A stretch of 64,000 nt of DNA from Verrucomicrobiota bacterium (GTDB taxonomy: Bacteria; Verrucomicrobiota; Verrucomicrobiia; CAIQCK01), in the NCBI GenBank assembly GCA_016235595.1, contig JACRJX010000007.1:248001-312000 (forward strand). The letters are read 5' to 3'. The notes below the pieces were generated by a model, which was not told the DNA's origin, did not search any database, and worked only from the letters and a program-made list of their open reading frames with translations. Below are positions 33,512 through 42,656 of this stretch, one piece after another. The first letter of the stretch is position 1. Every line of letters starts with the position of its first letter. A program made the translations under genes and the position numbers.

Positions 33512-35614
33512 ATGCAGATTCCAACACTTCCATCCTCCATCGTTCTGCCGCGCGAACTGTCGCGTTTCACCGAACTCGTTTACAATCTCCACTGGACCTG
33601 GAGTGCCGCCGCGCGCGATTGCTTCGCGTTCGTCCAGCCGGCGCTTTGGGCCGCGACGGGTAATCCCGTGGATCTGCTCCAACGAGTGCCCGCCGCGCGC
33701 TGGCAGGCGCTGGCGCGCGACGTGAAATTCCTGCGTGCCTACGGCCGCGCGCTTGCTGCGCTTGACTCGCATCTGGCCGGGCCGCGCACAAGCGGCTATG
33801 ACGCGCGCGGGCCGGTCGCCTACTTTTGCATGGAATATGGTTGGCACGAGTGTTTGCCGGTCATGAGCGGTGGTCTTGGCGTTCTCGCTGGCGACCACAC
33901 CAAGACCGCGAGCGACATCGGCCTGCCGTTCGTCGGCGTCGGCATGCTCTACCGCAACGGCTTCTTCATCCAGCAACTCGAACCGAGCGGCCGGCAGGCG
34001 AATCTTTTCCCGCGCCATGACTTCAGCCGCTGGCCCGTGCGGCCAGTCGCCGGCAAGAATGGCCGTGAAGTGATCGTTGGTGTCGAGTTCCCCGGCCGCG
34101 TCGTGCGCGCGAAGGTCTGGCTGGTGCAAGTGGGCCGCGTGCCGGTGCTGTTGCTCGATACCGACATCGCGCAAAACTGCGTTGGCGACCGCGCCATTAC
34201 CGGCCAACTCTACTGCCGCGGACGCGAAGTGCGGCTCTGCCAGGAACGGCTCGTTGGCATTGGCGGCGTGCGGGCGTTGCGTGCGCTCGGCATCAAGCCG
34301 GCGGCATGGCATCTGAACGAAGGCCACTGCGCCTTCCTGCAAATCGAGCGGTTGCGCGAACTGAAGAAGCGCGGCGTTAAATTCGACGCGGCATGCCGGC
34401 GTATTACAGCCAACACGGTGTTCACGACGCACACGCCGGTGCCGGCGGGCAACGAACAATTCGACCCTGCGCTGGTGGAGAAGTATTTCGCCGGCGATTG
34501 CCGCGAACTCGGCGTGCGGTTCAAGCGGTTGCATGAGATGGCGCTGGAGCACCCGAAGCGCGGCCCGGTGAATCTCACCGCGTTGGCGCTGCGCCTGTCG
34601 AGTTGGACCAACGGCGTCAGCAAGCTCAACGCGAAAGTCGAGAACGACGTGTGGCGGCATTTCTGGCGCGGCAAGCCGGATCGGATTCAGGCGGTGACCA
34701 ACGGCGTCCACGTGGACACGTGGCTCGGTTCGGAGTTGGCGGCTCTCTTTGATCGTTACGGCGGCCCCGACTGGAGGCTGAGCCTCAGCGACGCGGCATT
34801 CTGGCGCGCGACGATGGCGCGGATACCCGACTCGGCGATTTGGGCGGCGCATGCGGCGCAGAAGAGGCGGTTGGTGGAGTTTTGCCGCGAGCGCACCGCG
34901 GCAATGCGCGCCCGTCATAGCGCGGCGCCGGAGGACGTGCTTGCGGCGGCGATGCGACTGCTCGACCCGGATGCGCTGACGATCGGTTTCGCGCGGCGGT
35001 TCGCCACCTACAAGCGCGCGGACCTGCTGTTCAGCGACCCGAAACGATTGCAGCGCATTGTCAATCGTTCCGGGCGGCCAGTGCAATTCGTGTTTGCGGG
35101 CAAGGCGCATCCCGAGGACGGCGGCGGGCAGGAATTGTTGCGGCGGATTTTCCAATGGGCCGAACGGCCGGAATTCCGCGGGCGGATTGTGTTGCTGGAG
35201 GAATACGACATCGCCGTGGCGCGGCGGTTGGTGCAGGGCGTGGACGTGTGGCTCAACAACCCGCAGCGCCCGCTCGAAGCCAGCGGCACCAGCGGCCAGA
35301 AAGCCGGCATCAACGGCGCGCCCAATTGCAGCGTGCTCGACGGTTGGTGGCCCGAAGCCTACGACGGCACGAATGGCTGGGACATTGGCGCGGGCAGGGA
35401 ATTCGCCAATCCGAAGCGCCAGGCGCGTCACGACGCCTCGTCGCTCTACGAACTGTTGGAACGCGACATTGTGCCGCGTTACTACAAGAACCGCGCCGCG
35501 TGGATCGCGACGATGAAGGCGAGCATTGCGACCGTATTGCCGCAATTCAACAGCGAGCGGATGTTGCGCGACTACGTCCAGCAAGGTTACGGGCCGGCGG
35601 CGGGGCGGATTTGA
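33512..35614 (+). CDS. glgP: Alpha-glucan phosphorylase (GT35)
   Basis: A 700-residue PLP-dependent enzyme that releases glucose-1-phosphate from glycogen or other alpha-glucans. It belongs to the shorter alpha-glucan phosphorylase class: an N-terminal domain (LVYNLHWTWSAAARD), VAYFCMEYGWHECLPVMSGGLGVLAGDHTK in the active-site region, WHLNEGHCAF, VFTTHTPVPAGNEQFD, and the PLP-binding EASGTSGQKAGING with Lys597. The usual motif is GTSGMKAxxNG, so Met is replaced by Gln. The start is at 33512 (MQIPTLPSS). The gene ends before a small lipoprotein gene. Confidence 0.95.
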   Translation: MQIPTLPSSIVLPRELSRFTELVYNLHWTWSAAARDCFAFVQPALWAATGNPVDLLQRVPAARWQALARDVKFLRAYGRALAALDSHLAGPRTSGYDARGPVAYFCMEYGWHECLPVMSGGLGVLAGDHTKTASDIGLPFVGVGMLYRNGFFIQQLEPSGRQANLFPRHDFSRWPVRPVAGKNGREVIVGVEFPGRVVRAKVWLVQVGRVPVLLLDTDIAQNCVGDRAITGQLYCRGREVRLCQERLVGIGGVRALRALGIKPAAWHLNEGHCAFLQIERLRELKKRGVKFDAACRRITANTVFTTHTPVPAGNEQFDPALVEKYFAGDCRELGVRFKRLHEMALEHPKRGPVNLTALALRLSSWTNGVSKLNAKVENDVWRHFWRGKPDRIQAVTNGVHVDTWLGSELAALFDRYGGPDWRLSLSDAAFWRATMARIPDSAIWAAHAAQKRRLVEFCRERTAAMRARHSAAPEDVLAAAMRLLDPDALTIGFARRFATYKRADLLFSDPKRLQRIVNRSGRPVQFVFAGKAHPEDGGGQELLRRIFQWAERPEFRGRIVLLEEYDIAVARRLVQGVDVWLNNPQRPLEASGTSGQKAGINGAPNCSVLDGWWPEAYDGTNGWDIGAGREFANPKRQARHDASSLYELLERDIVPRYYKNRAAWIATMKASIATVLPQFNSERMLRDYVQQGYGPAAGRI

Positions 35615-35667
35615 CAGAGCCGGAATGCAGTGCGAGACTGGTCTGAATCCCAAAGGAGAAGGCGTAT

Positions 35668-36015
35668 ATGAAGAAATACATTGGAATGTTGTGCGGGGTG
35701 CTTGTTGCGTCCGCGGCGATGATCGGCTGCGGCGGAAGTCCGGCGTCACGCGTGGAGAGCAGTTTCGCCTCGGCCGAGCCGAGCGTGAAGGAAAGCGCGC
35801 AGAAAGCGGTGGATGCTGTCAAGGCCGGCAACTACGCGGGAGCAACGGCCCAGTTGCAGGTGCTGGCTACCAACGCCAAACTTACGCCAGAGCAACAGCA
35901 GGCCATCAAGGATCTGATTGCCGATGTGCAGAAGCAGCTCCAAGAGAAGGCGGCCAAGGCCGCGGAGGACGCCAAGAAGGCGTTGGGTGATCTCGGTAAG
36001 AATCTAGGCAAGTAG
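35668..36015 (+). CDS. Small lipoprotein
   Basis: 115 residues with a lipoprotein signal peptide (MKKYIGMLCGVLVASAAMIGCGG, lipobox MIGC, Cys21). The mature part is Ala/Lys-rich and helical (AVDAVKAGNYAGATAQLQVL, then EKAAKAAEDAKKALGDL). A strong AAGGAG lies nine bases before the ATG. It follows glgP by about 50 bases and is bounded by a hairpin terminator at 36079-36120. I do not recognise a family; similar small Verrucomicrobia lipoproteins are common. High Lys/Ala content suggests an envelope-spacer or helical bundle role, which is inference only. Confidence 0.85.
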   Translation: MKKYIGMLCGVLVASAAMIGCGGSPASRVESSFASAEPSVKESAQKAVDAVKAGNYAGATAQLQVLATNAKLTPEQQQAIKDLIADVQKQLQEKAAKAAEDAKKALGDLGKNLGK

Positions 36016-36078
36016 TCTGCCTGCTCATTTTTGCCGCAACAGGATGGAATCGTGTTGGCGGCAGGGGAGTGCTATATG

Positions 36079-36120
36079 CAGGAGTCGCAAGCATTGTCTT
36101 GCGGCTCCTGTGTTGTTTAT
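36079..36120 (+). terminator. Intrinsic terminator after the lipoprotein gene
   Basis: A 13-bp stem (36079-36091 with 36098-36110, one wobble pair) and a six-base loop, followed by the U-rich tail TGTTGTTTAT. It lies 64 bases after the lipoprotein stop and 30 bases before the next gene's start. Confidence 0.75.
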
Positions 36121-36151
36121 GGAGATGGCGAACTGTTTTTGGAGTAATGCG

Positions 36152-37504
36152 ATGAGACGGTGTCATAACTCACTGCCGGTGATGTTGAGTGTTGCTCTCG
36201 GTTGGATGGTTGTCAGCGTGACATGCGCCGACGACTGGCCGCAGTGGCTCGGCCCGCAGCGCGACGGAGTTTGGCGCGAGACGGGGATCGTGGAAAAATT
36301 CCCCGCAGGTGGCCCGCTGGTACGATGGCGCGCACCGCTCGGTGGCGGATATGCGGGACCGGCGGTGGCGGGCGGGCGGGTGTTTGTCACCGACCGTGTG
36401 TTGCCGGAAGGCGTCAGTAACCCGGCCAATCCATTTGCGAGCGATGCCATCGCGGGCAAGGAACGCGTACTTTGCTTCAACGAAACCGACGGCAAGCTGC
36501 TTTGGACACACGAATACGAATGCACCTACACTATCAGCTATCCCGCCGGGCCGCGCACAACGCCACTGGTTGCGGGAGGCAAGGTTTACACACTCGGCGC
36601 GGAAGGCCATCTCTGCTGCCTCAATGTGACGTCAGGGAAGGAAATCTGGTCGCGTGAGCTGAAGAAGGACTACGGCATCAGATCGCCCCACTGGGGATTT
36701 GCCGGTCATCCACTGATCGATGGTCAACGGCTCATTTGCCTGGTTGGCGGTGATGGCAGCACGGTGGTGGCATTCGACAAGGACAACGGCAAGGAAATCT
36801 GGCGCGCACTGACGGCGCGCGAGCCGGGTTACAGTCCGCCGATGATCTACGAAGCCGGCGGCCAGCGACAGCTTATCGTCTGGCATCCGGAGGCGTTGAA
36901 CTCGCTCGATCCGAAAACCGGCAGGCTCTATTGGTCGGAGCCGTTCGCAGCGCGATACGGCCTGAGCCTGGCCACACCGCGGAAGCTGGGCGACCTGTTG
37001 TTCATCACAGCGTTCTACGACGGGCCGATGATGATGAGACTCGACGCGACGAAGCCGGCGGCGACGGTACTCTGGCGCGGCGCGAGCGGCAACGAGAAGA
37101 ACACCGACAAGCTGCACAGCCTGATGAGCACGCCGTTCATCGAAGACGGCCATATCTACGGCGTGTGCAGCTACGGGCAGTTCCGCTGCCTGCGCGCCGA
37201 CACGGGCGAGCGCATCTGGGAGAGCATGGTGCCGACCGGCGCGGCCAATGAGAAGAGCCGGCGCTGGGCCAACGCGTTCCTTATCAAGAACGGTGACCGC
37301 TTTTTCCTCTACAATGAGAAAGGCGACCTGATCATCGCCAGACTCAGTCCGCGTGGATATGAAGAGATCAGCCGCACGCACCTGTTGGATCCAACCAACA
37401 CCGCCGCCGGCCGCAAGATTGTCTGGTCACATCCCGCGTTTGCCAATCGCTGCGTCTTTGCGCGCAACGACAAGGAAATCATTTGCGTCTCGCTGGCGCA
37501 GTAA
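36152..37504 (+). CDS. Exported PQQ-like beta-propeller protein
   Basis: 450 residues from the ATG at 36152, preceded by GGAG seven bases upstream; the frame continues to 36044 across the terminator, so earlier starts are rejected. Signal peptide (LSVALGWMVVSVTCADDW), then DWPQWLGPQRDGVWRETG, the usual opening of Planctomycetes/Verrucomicrobia PQQ-repeat proteins. Blade motifs recur: DGKLLWTHEYE, SGKEIWSRELK, NGKEIWRALTA, TGRLYWSEPF and TGERIWESMVP. The fold is that of BamB and PQQ dehydrogenases, but no PQQ-binding residues can be assigned. Probably a periplasmic binding or scaffold protein. Confidence 0.88.
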   Translation: MRRCHNSLPVMLSVALGWMVVSVTCADDWPQWLGPQRDGVWRETGIVEKFPAGGPLVRWRAPLGGGYAGPAVAGGRVFVTDRVLPEGVSNPANPFASDAIAGKERVLCFNETDGKLLWTHEYECTYTISYPAGPRTTPLVAGGKVYTLGAEGHLCCLNVTSGKEIWSRELKKDYGIRSPHWGFAGHPLIDGQRLICLVGGDGSTVVAFDKDNGKEIWRALTAREPGYSPPMIYEAGGQRQLIVWHPEALNSLDPKTGRLYWSEPFAARYGLSLATPRKLGDLLFITAFYDGPMMMRLDATKPAATVLWRGASGNEKNTDKLHSLMSTPFIEDGHIYGVCSYGQFRCLRADTGERIWESMVPTGAANEKSRRWANAFLIKNGDRFFLYNEKGDLIIARLSPRGYEEISRTHLLDPTNTAAGRKIVWSHPAFANRCVFARNDKEIICVSLAQ

Positions 37505-37532
37505 TCGCGTCACGGTGTGGTGCAGCAACGGC

Positions 37533-39173
37533 TCAACTCAACCCGGTCGCCTGGCCGTTGGGCAGCACTTTGATTCGCGCGGCAGCCGGAACCTTCGGCA
37601 GACCTGGCATCGTGACGATATTGCCGCAGATGGCAACCACGAAGCCCGCCCCAGCCGAGACACGCAGTTCGTTGACTGTGATGCGGAAGTCGCGCGGCCG
37701 TCCGCGCAGCGCGGGATTGTCTGAGAGCGAGAGCGGTGTCTTGGCAATACAAATGGGCAGATGTGCGAAGCCGTGCTCCTGAAGAAGCTTGAGGTTGCCC
37801 TGCGCCCGCCCGTCGAAGTTCACGCCGTCAGCGCCATAGACGCGGCGGGCGAGTATTTCGATTTTCTTTTCCAGCGGCGCGTCGAGCGGGTAGAGGAAGC
37901 GCAGTTTGGCACGACCCTTCTTCTCGACGGCACGCAGCACCGCCTCGGCGAGCGCGGTCGCGCCCTCGCCGCCTTTGTCGTAGTGCGCCGACGGCACCGC
38001 CTCGACGCCTTGCTTCGCGCAGAACCGCACGATCTTCGCGACGTCGGCCGGCTGGTCGTCGGGGAAGTGGCTGAGACAGACCACCGGTTCCAAACCGAAA
38101 AGGCGAATGTTCTCGATGTGTTTGGCGAGATTGCCGAGGCCGCCGGTTTCCTTGAAGCCGCCGTGATAAGCCACCGCCTTCAACGTCGCGACAATGACGG
38201 CGGCGCTCGGGTTCAGGCCGGCAGTGCGGCACTTGATATGGAAAAACTTCTCCGCGCCGAGATCGGTCGCAAAGCCGGCCTCCGTCACGACGTAATCCGC
38301 CAACTTCAGCGCCAGACGCGTGGCGACGGCGGTGTTGGTGCCCTGCGCAATGTTCGCGAACGGCCCGCCATGCACGAACGCCGGCGTGCCTTCGAGCGAC
38401 TGCACGAGGTTCGGATGGATGGCGTCCCGCAAGAGCACTTGCATTGCGCCGACGGCCTGAAGCTGGTCGGCGCGGATCGGCTCGCCTTTGTAGGTGAATC
38501 CGACCACCATGTTCGCCACGCGCTCACCGAGGTCGGCGTAGTCCCGCGCGAGGCAGAGGATTGCCATGACCTCCGAGGCGGGCGTGATGTTGAAACCGTC
38601 GCGCCGCGGCACGCCGTGCTGCGGACCGCCGAGGCCGATGATGATGTCGCGCAGTGACCGCTCGTTGAAATCAATCACCCGGCGCAGCACGATACGGCGC
38701 GAGTCCAGGCCGAGTTCGTTGCCGTGCTGGAGATGATTGTCGGTCATCGCGGCGAGGAGGTTGTTGGCTTTCTCCACCGCATACATGTCGCCGACGAAAT
38801 GCAGATTGATATCCTCCGCCGGCACCACCTGCGCGAGGCCGCCGCCGGTGCCGCCGCCTTTCATGCCGAAGTAAGGCCCCAGCGACGGCTCACGCAGGCA
38901 GAACATGCTGCGTTTGCCGAGCCGCCTCAGCGCGTCGGCCAGACCAATGGTCGCGGTGGTCTTGCCTTCGCCTTGCGGTGTCGGCGTCATGGCGGTGACG
39001 AGAATGAGTTTGCCATCGGGTTGGCCGGCGCGCGCCGCCAATTCACCGATGGGAATCTTCGCGATGTAATGCCCGTGTGGCAGGATACAGTCGGTATCGA
39101 GATGAAGCTCCTTGGCCACCTCGATGACGCGGCGTGGCGGGAGGCCGTTGATAGGGGCGCGTTTATCAGCCAT
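37533..39173 (-). CDS. fhs: Formate-tetrahydrofolate ligase
   Basis: A 546-residue ATP-dependent enzyme making 10-formyl-THF from formate and THF in one-carbon metabolism. The P-loop region is TPTPQGEGKTTATIGLADAL (about 63-82). The family signatures CLREPSLGPYFGMKGGGTGGG and FVHGGPFANIAQGTNT are intact, as are VTEAGFATDLGAEKFFHIKC and the C-terminal GAGFVVAICGNIVTMPGLP. Length is normal. The ATG at 39173 has no strong Shine-Dalgarno sequence. It is convergent with the PQQ-propeller gene and divergent from the beta-helix gene. No other Wood-Ljungdahl gene is present. Confidence 0.97.
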   Translation of the reverse strand: MADKRAPINGLPPRRVIEVAKELHLDTDCILPHGHYIAKIPIGELAARAGQPDGKLILVTAMTPTPQGEGKTTATIGLADALRRLGKRSMFCLREPSLGPYFGMKGGGTGGGLAQVVPAEDINLHFVGDMYAVEKANNLLAAMTDNHLQHGNELGLDSRRIVLRRVIDFNERSLRDIIIGLGGPQHGVPRRDGFNITPASEVMAILCLARDYADLGERVANMVVGFTYKGEPIRADQLQAVGAMQVLLRDAIHPNLVQSLEGTPAFVHGGPFANIAQGTNTAVATRLALKLADYVVTEAGFATDLGAEKFFHIKCRTAGLNPSAAVIVATLKAVAYHGGFKETGGLGNLAKHIENIRLFGLEPVVCLSHFPDDQPADVAKIVRFCAKQGVEAVPSAHYDKGGEGATALAEAVLRAVEKKGRAKLRFLYPLDAPLEKKIEILARRVYGADGVNFDGRAQGNLKLLQEHGFAHLPICIAKTPLSLSDNPALRGRPRDFRITVNELRVSAGAGFVVAICGNIVTMPGLPKVPAAARIKVLPNGQATGLS

Positions 39174-39299
39174 AGCGCCGTCAACGCATACAGAAATTTC
39201 ACCCCCGCTGCAATTAGTAAGTCAGCGATGTGGCAACTCCGTGGTTGACGCGGTTTCGTCCGGCTGGTAGCCAGCATGTGAGCGTTTCTCCCGCAAATC

Positions 39300-42023
39300 A
39301 TGAAAACCATTCTTTGGAAGTCAGTCGGAGTCGTTTGTGTTCTCATTATGAGTGTCGTGGCGGCGCAGGCTGCCCCAGCGGTGTCCGGGGCGAGTCTCTA
39401 CGTCGCGACGGACGGCAACGACCAGTGGAGCGGCAAACTGGCCGCGCCAAACAAGGAGAAGAGCGACGGGCCGTTTGCGACGATCACGAGGGCGCGCGAC
39501 GCGGTGCGCGGCTCGGGAATCCAAAATCCAAAATTCAAAATCCAAAATTCGCCAACAGTCGTTGTTCGCGGCGGCGTTCATCGTCTTGCGGAAACGCTGA
39601 CGTTTGGGCCGGAGGATTCAGGCGTGGTTTACACGGCTGCGCCGGGCGAGCGGCCGGTGTTCAGCGGCGGACGCGTGATCACAGGTTGGAAGAAGGGTGA
39701 GGGAAAACTCTGGACGGCGCAGGTGCCGGAGGTGGCAGCGGGGAAATGGTATTTTCACCAACTTTTCGTTAACGGTCAGCGCGCAACGCGTGCGCGGACG
39801 CCGAACGAAGGTTATCTGCGCACCGAGGGGACCCTGGTGCCGCTCGTGCGCGACCGGAAGAAATGGACGCCGGAGATGAAGATCGGGTTCAAGTTCAAAG
39901 AAGGAGACCTGAAGTGTTGGAGCAACCTCGACGACGTGAATATCGTCGCATTTCATGCGTGGACGGCGTCGTGGCATCACATCGCGGAGGTGAACGAGCA
40001 GGCGCGCACAGTGCGGTTTGTCCAACCGAGCGGCTGGCCGATGAGCCACTGGGAGAAGGAGCAGCGCTACTACGTCGAGAACCTCCGCGAGGCACTCGAT
40101 TCGCCGGGCGAATGGTATCTCGACCGCAAGACCGGTGTACTGAGCTACTGGCCGAGGCCGGGCGAGGACATGCGAAAGGCCGAAGTGGTCGCGCCGGCGC
40201 TGATGACGCTGGTGCGATTCGCGGGCGACCCGGACAACGGCAAGTTCGTCCGTGGCGTGCGGCTGGTGGGGCTGTCGTTCCAGCACGGGGACTGGGAAAT
40301 TCCGCGCGACAAGCCGGCGGATGGCCAGGCAGCGGTGACGTTCCTCGACGCAGCCATTTCCGCCAACGGCGCGCTCGATTGCGTCCTCCAATGTTGCGAA
40401 GTCGCGCACGCCGGCCAATATGGCGTCAACTTTGCGCGAGGCTGCCGCGGCAACCGCATCGAGCAGTGCCACATCCACGACCTCGGCGGCGGCGGCGTGC
40501 GGCTCGGCGAATACGTCCGCGGTAACGACCTGCCGGCTGGCGACGCGGTGCGCACCCGCGGCAACATCGTTCACAACTGCTTCATCCACGACGGTGGGCA
40601 CGTGTTCCACGCGGGCATTGGCGTCTGGGTTGGCCAAAGCGCAAACAACATCATTTCGCACAACGAAATCTGCGACTTCTATTACTCCGGCATGTCCATC
40701 GGTTGGACGTGGGGTTACGGGCCGCACGAGGGATTTGGCAACGTCGCGGAGTTCAACCACATCCATCACATCGGCAAAGGCGTCCTGAGCGACATGGGCG
40801 GCATCTACACGCTGGGCAACCAGGCCGGCGGCGCGTTGCGCAACAACCTCATCCACGACGTGCTCAGCTACAGCTATGGCGGCTGGGGCCTCTACACCGA
40901 CGAAGGCAGCACGGGCCTGCTCATGGAGAACAACGTCGTTTATCTGGTCAAGGACGGCGGGTTCCACCAGCACTACGGCCGCGAGAACATCGTCCGCAAC
41001 AACATCCTCGCCAAATCCGCCGAGCGCCTCATCGCCCGTTCGCGGCAGGAGGAACACTGTTCCTTCACGTTCGAGCAGAACATCGTTTATCAGGAGCGCG
41101 GACCGTTGCTCGGCGGGAATTGGAGCAACAAAAACTATCGGATGGATCGCAACATTTACTGGCGCGCGGGCGGCGAGCCGACGTTCGTCGGCGCGACGTT
41201 CGCCGAGTGGCAGCAGGAGATGGGGCAAGACAAAAACTCGGTCGTCGCCGACCCGAAGTTCGTCAACGTCGCGCGCAACGATTACCGGCTGAAGCCGGAT
41301 TCGCCCGCGTTCAAACTTGGGTTCAAGCCGATTGATATCAGCACCGTGGGTCTCGTCGGCGACAAAAACTGGGTGGCGTTGCCGAAGAAAATCAAACGTC
41401 TGCCGACGGTGTTCGAGGTTTGGAAGGAAGTGACCTCTATCGAGGATGGTTTTGAGAAAACGCCGGTCGGCAGCCGGCCGGAGAATTGTACGCTTTCCGG
41501 CGCGGACAGCCCCGGCCAGATCGCCGTCACCAGTGAAACCTCCGCGTCGGGGCGGCGCAGCTTGAAGATTGTGGACGCCCCGGGGTTGGCGCAGGCCTGG
41601 CAGCCGCATTTCTACTACAGCAAGTTCAACTTTGTTCGCGGCACGCTGGTGGTGTCGTTCGACCTGCGTGTGGAGAAAGGCGCGTTGCCGACGATCGAGT
41701 GCCGCGACGCCAGCTCGCCGTATCGGGTCGGGCCGAGTCTGCGCGTGACTGCCGCCGGTGAGTTGCTGGCGGGCAAGCAGGCGCTGATGGCCGTGCCGTC
41801 TGGCCAATGGGTTCATATCGAGGCGAAATTCGCCGCCGGCCGCGATGCCAACGGCAGTTACGACTTGACCGTGAAGCCGCGTGGCAGCGAGGCGAAGAAA
41901 TTTGCCGGCCTGCCGTTCGGCCACAAGGACTTCCAGCGGCTCCAATGGCTAGGTTTTATGAGTGGGGCGACGGAGAAAACGGTGTTCTACGTGGACAACG
42001 TCAAGATCGCGCGCGCGAAGTAA
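39300..42023 (+). CDS. Exported right-handed beta-helix protein
   Basis: 907 residues with a signal peptide (VVCVLIMSVVAAQAAPA). ASLYVATDGNDQWSGKLAAPN is the standard opening of secreted parallel beta-helix (pectate-lyase-like/DUF1565-type) proteins, followed by GPFATITRARDAVR. The beta-helix core occupies about 280-650, with recurrent short strands such as NIVHNCFIHDGG, NIISHNEICDF and NNLIHDVLS. The C-terminal 200 residues (about 700-905) look like a jelly-roll LamG/CBM domain. Residues 74-84 come from an AT-rich repeat insert (39518-39550). Likely a polysaccharide lyase or hydrolase (GH141/PL-like); catalytic residues not identified. Confidence 0.85.
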   Translation: MKTILWKSVGVVCVLIMSVVAAQAAPAVSGASLYVATDGNDQWSGKLAAPNKEKSDGPFATITRARDAVRGSGIQNPKFKIQNSPTVVVRGGVHRLAETLTFGPEDSGVVYTAAPGERPVFSGGRVITGWKKGEGKLWTAQVPEVAAGKWYFHQLFVNGQRATRARTPNEGYLRTEGTLVPLVRDRKKWTPEMKIGFKFKEGDLKCWSNLDDVNIVAFHAWTASWHHIAEVNEQARTVRFVQPSGWPMSHWEKEQRYYVENLREALDSPGEWYLDRKTGVLSYWPRPGEDMRKAEVVAPALMTLVRFAGDPDNGKFVRGVRLVGLSFQHGDWEIPRDKPADGQAAVTFLDAAISANGALDCVLQCCEVAHAGQYGVNFARGCRGNRIEQCHIHDLGGGGVRLGEYVRGNDLPAGDAVRTRGNIVHNCFIHDGGHVFHAGIGVWVGQSANNIISHNEICDFYYSGMSIGWTWGYGPHEGFGNVAEFNHIHHIGKGVLSDMGGIYTLGNQAGGALRNNLIHDVLSYSYGGWGLYTDEGSTGLLMENNVVYLVKDGGFHQHYGRENIVRNNILAKSAERLIARSRQEEHCSFTFEQNIVYQERGPLLGGNWSNKNYRMDRNIYWRAGGEPTFVGATFAEWQQEMGQDKNSVVADPKFVNVARNDYRLKPDSPAFKLGFKPIDISTVGLVGDKNWVALPKKIKRLPTVFEVWKEVTSIEDGFEKTPVGSRPENCTLSGADSPGQIAVTSETSASGRRSLKIVDAPGLAQAWQPHFYYSKFNFVRGTLVVSFDLRVEKGALPTIECRDASSPYRVGPSLRVTAAGELLAGKQALMAVPSGQWVHIEAKFAAGRDANGSYDLTVKPRGSEAKKFAGLPFGHKDFQRLQWLGFMSGATEKTVFYVDNVKIARAK
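39518..39550 (+). repeat. AT-rich CCAAAAT/CCAAAATTC repeat inserted in a gene
   Basis: 33 bases made of repeated ATCCAAAATTCAAA-like units in an otherwise GC-rich gene. In frame, encoding IQNPKFKIQNS. The sequence resembles a dispersed repeat known from many genomes, where it is usually intergenic. Here it lies between the first strand and the helix core. Confidence 0.75.
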
Positions 42024-42153
42024 GTTTCGTGCAAGCGTATTGACGCGCGGCGGTGAAAGCGTCAAACTATGACCTTCAGCGGGTTGCGCTCTTGCCGACA
42101 TTCGCAAAAAAGCGAACCGTCCGCTAGATTTGGTGAATGACAGGAGATTCACA

Positions 42154-42600
42154 GTGAATCCGAACACGATAGGAAAACCAATTGAGATTCTGCTGGTGGA
42201 AGATAACCCCGGCGACGCGCGGCTGACGCTTGCCACGTTTCAGGCGGGCAGAGTGCGCAATGAAGTCCATGTAGCCACGGACGGTGAGGACGCGCTGGCG
42301 TTTCTGCGCCGGGAAGGCAAACATGCGGGCGCGCCGCGGCCGGACCTGATCCTGCTGGACCTGAATCTGCCGAAGAAAAGCGGTCGCGAGGTTCTTGCGG
42401 AAATCAAAGCCGATCCCCAACTGCTCGACATCCCCGTGGTGGTGCTTACGGTTTCCCAGGAGGAAAGCGACATTCTGCAGACCTACGACCTGCGTGCGCA
42501 CAGTTACCTCACCAAGCCGTTGCTGTTGGACCAGATAATGAAGATGATCCAGTCCGTCGAGGAATTCGGGCTGGTGATCGTCAAGCCGCCGACGACCTGA
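42154..42600 (+). CDS. Orphan single-domain response regulator
   Basis: 148 residues; the start is GTG at 42154, chosen because AGGAG lies seven bases upstream (an earlier in-frame ATG at 42130 has none). A receiver domain only: acidic residues in LLVEDNPGDAR (about 13-23), phospho-acceptor Asp69 in LLDLNLPKKSG, switch Lys121 in YLTKPL. Like the regulator at 3875 it is Rcp1-like, but no histidine kinase is adjacent. It lies between the beta-helix and rhamnosidase genes, so a link to glycan sensing is possible but unsupported. Confidence 0.92.
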   Translation: MNPNTIGKPIEILLVEDNPGDARLTLATFQAGRVRNEVHVATDGEDALAFLRREGKHAGAPRPDLILLDLNLPKKSGREVLAEIKADPQLLDIPVVVLTVSQEESDILQTYDLRAHSYLTKPLLLDQIMKMIQSVEEFGLVIVKPPTT

Positions 42601-42656
42601 CATGAGTGGACGCAACGGCTTAAACAACATGGCACCGGCCAGGGAGTCTTGACCCG

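Noticed and set aside
33308..35749. 813-codon minus-strand open frame
   Set aside because: Shadow of glgP and sufT; composition is Arg/His/Pro-rich and domainless.
39618..41945. 775-codon open frame on the minus strand
   Set aside because: Antisense to the beta-helix gene; GC-rich DNA keeps the complementary frame open. No start signal or recognisable domain.
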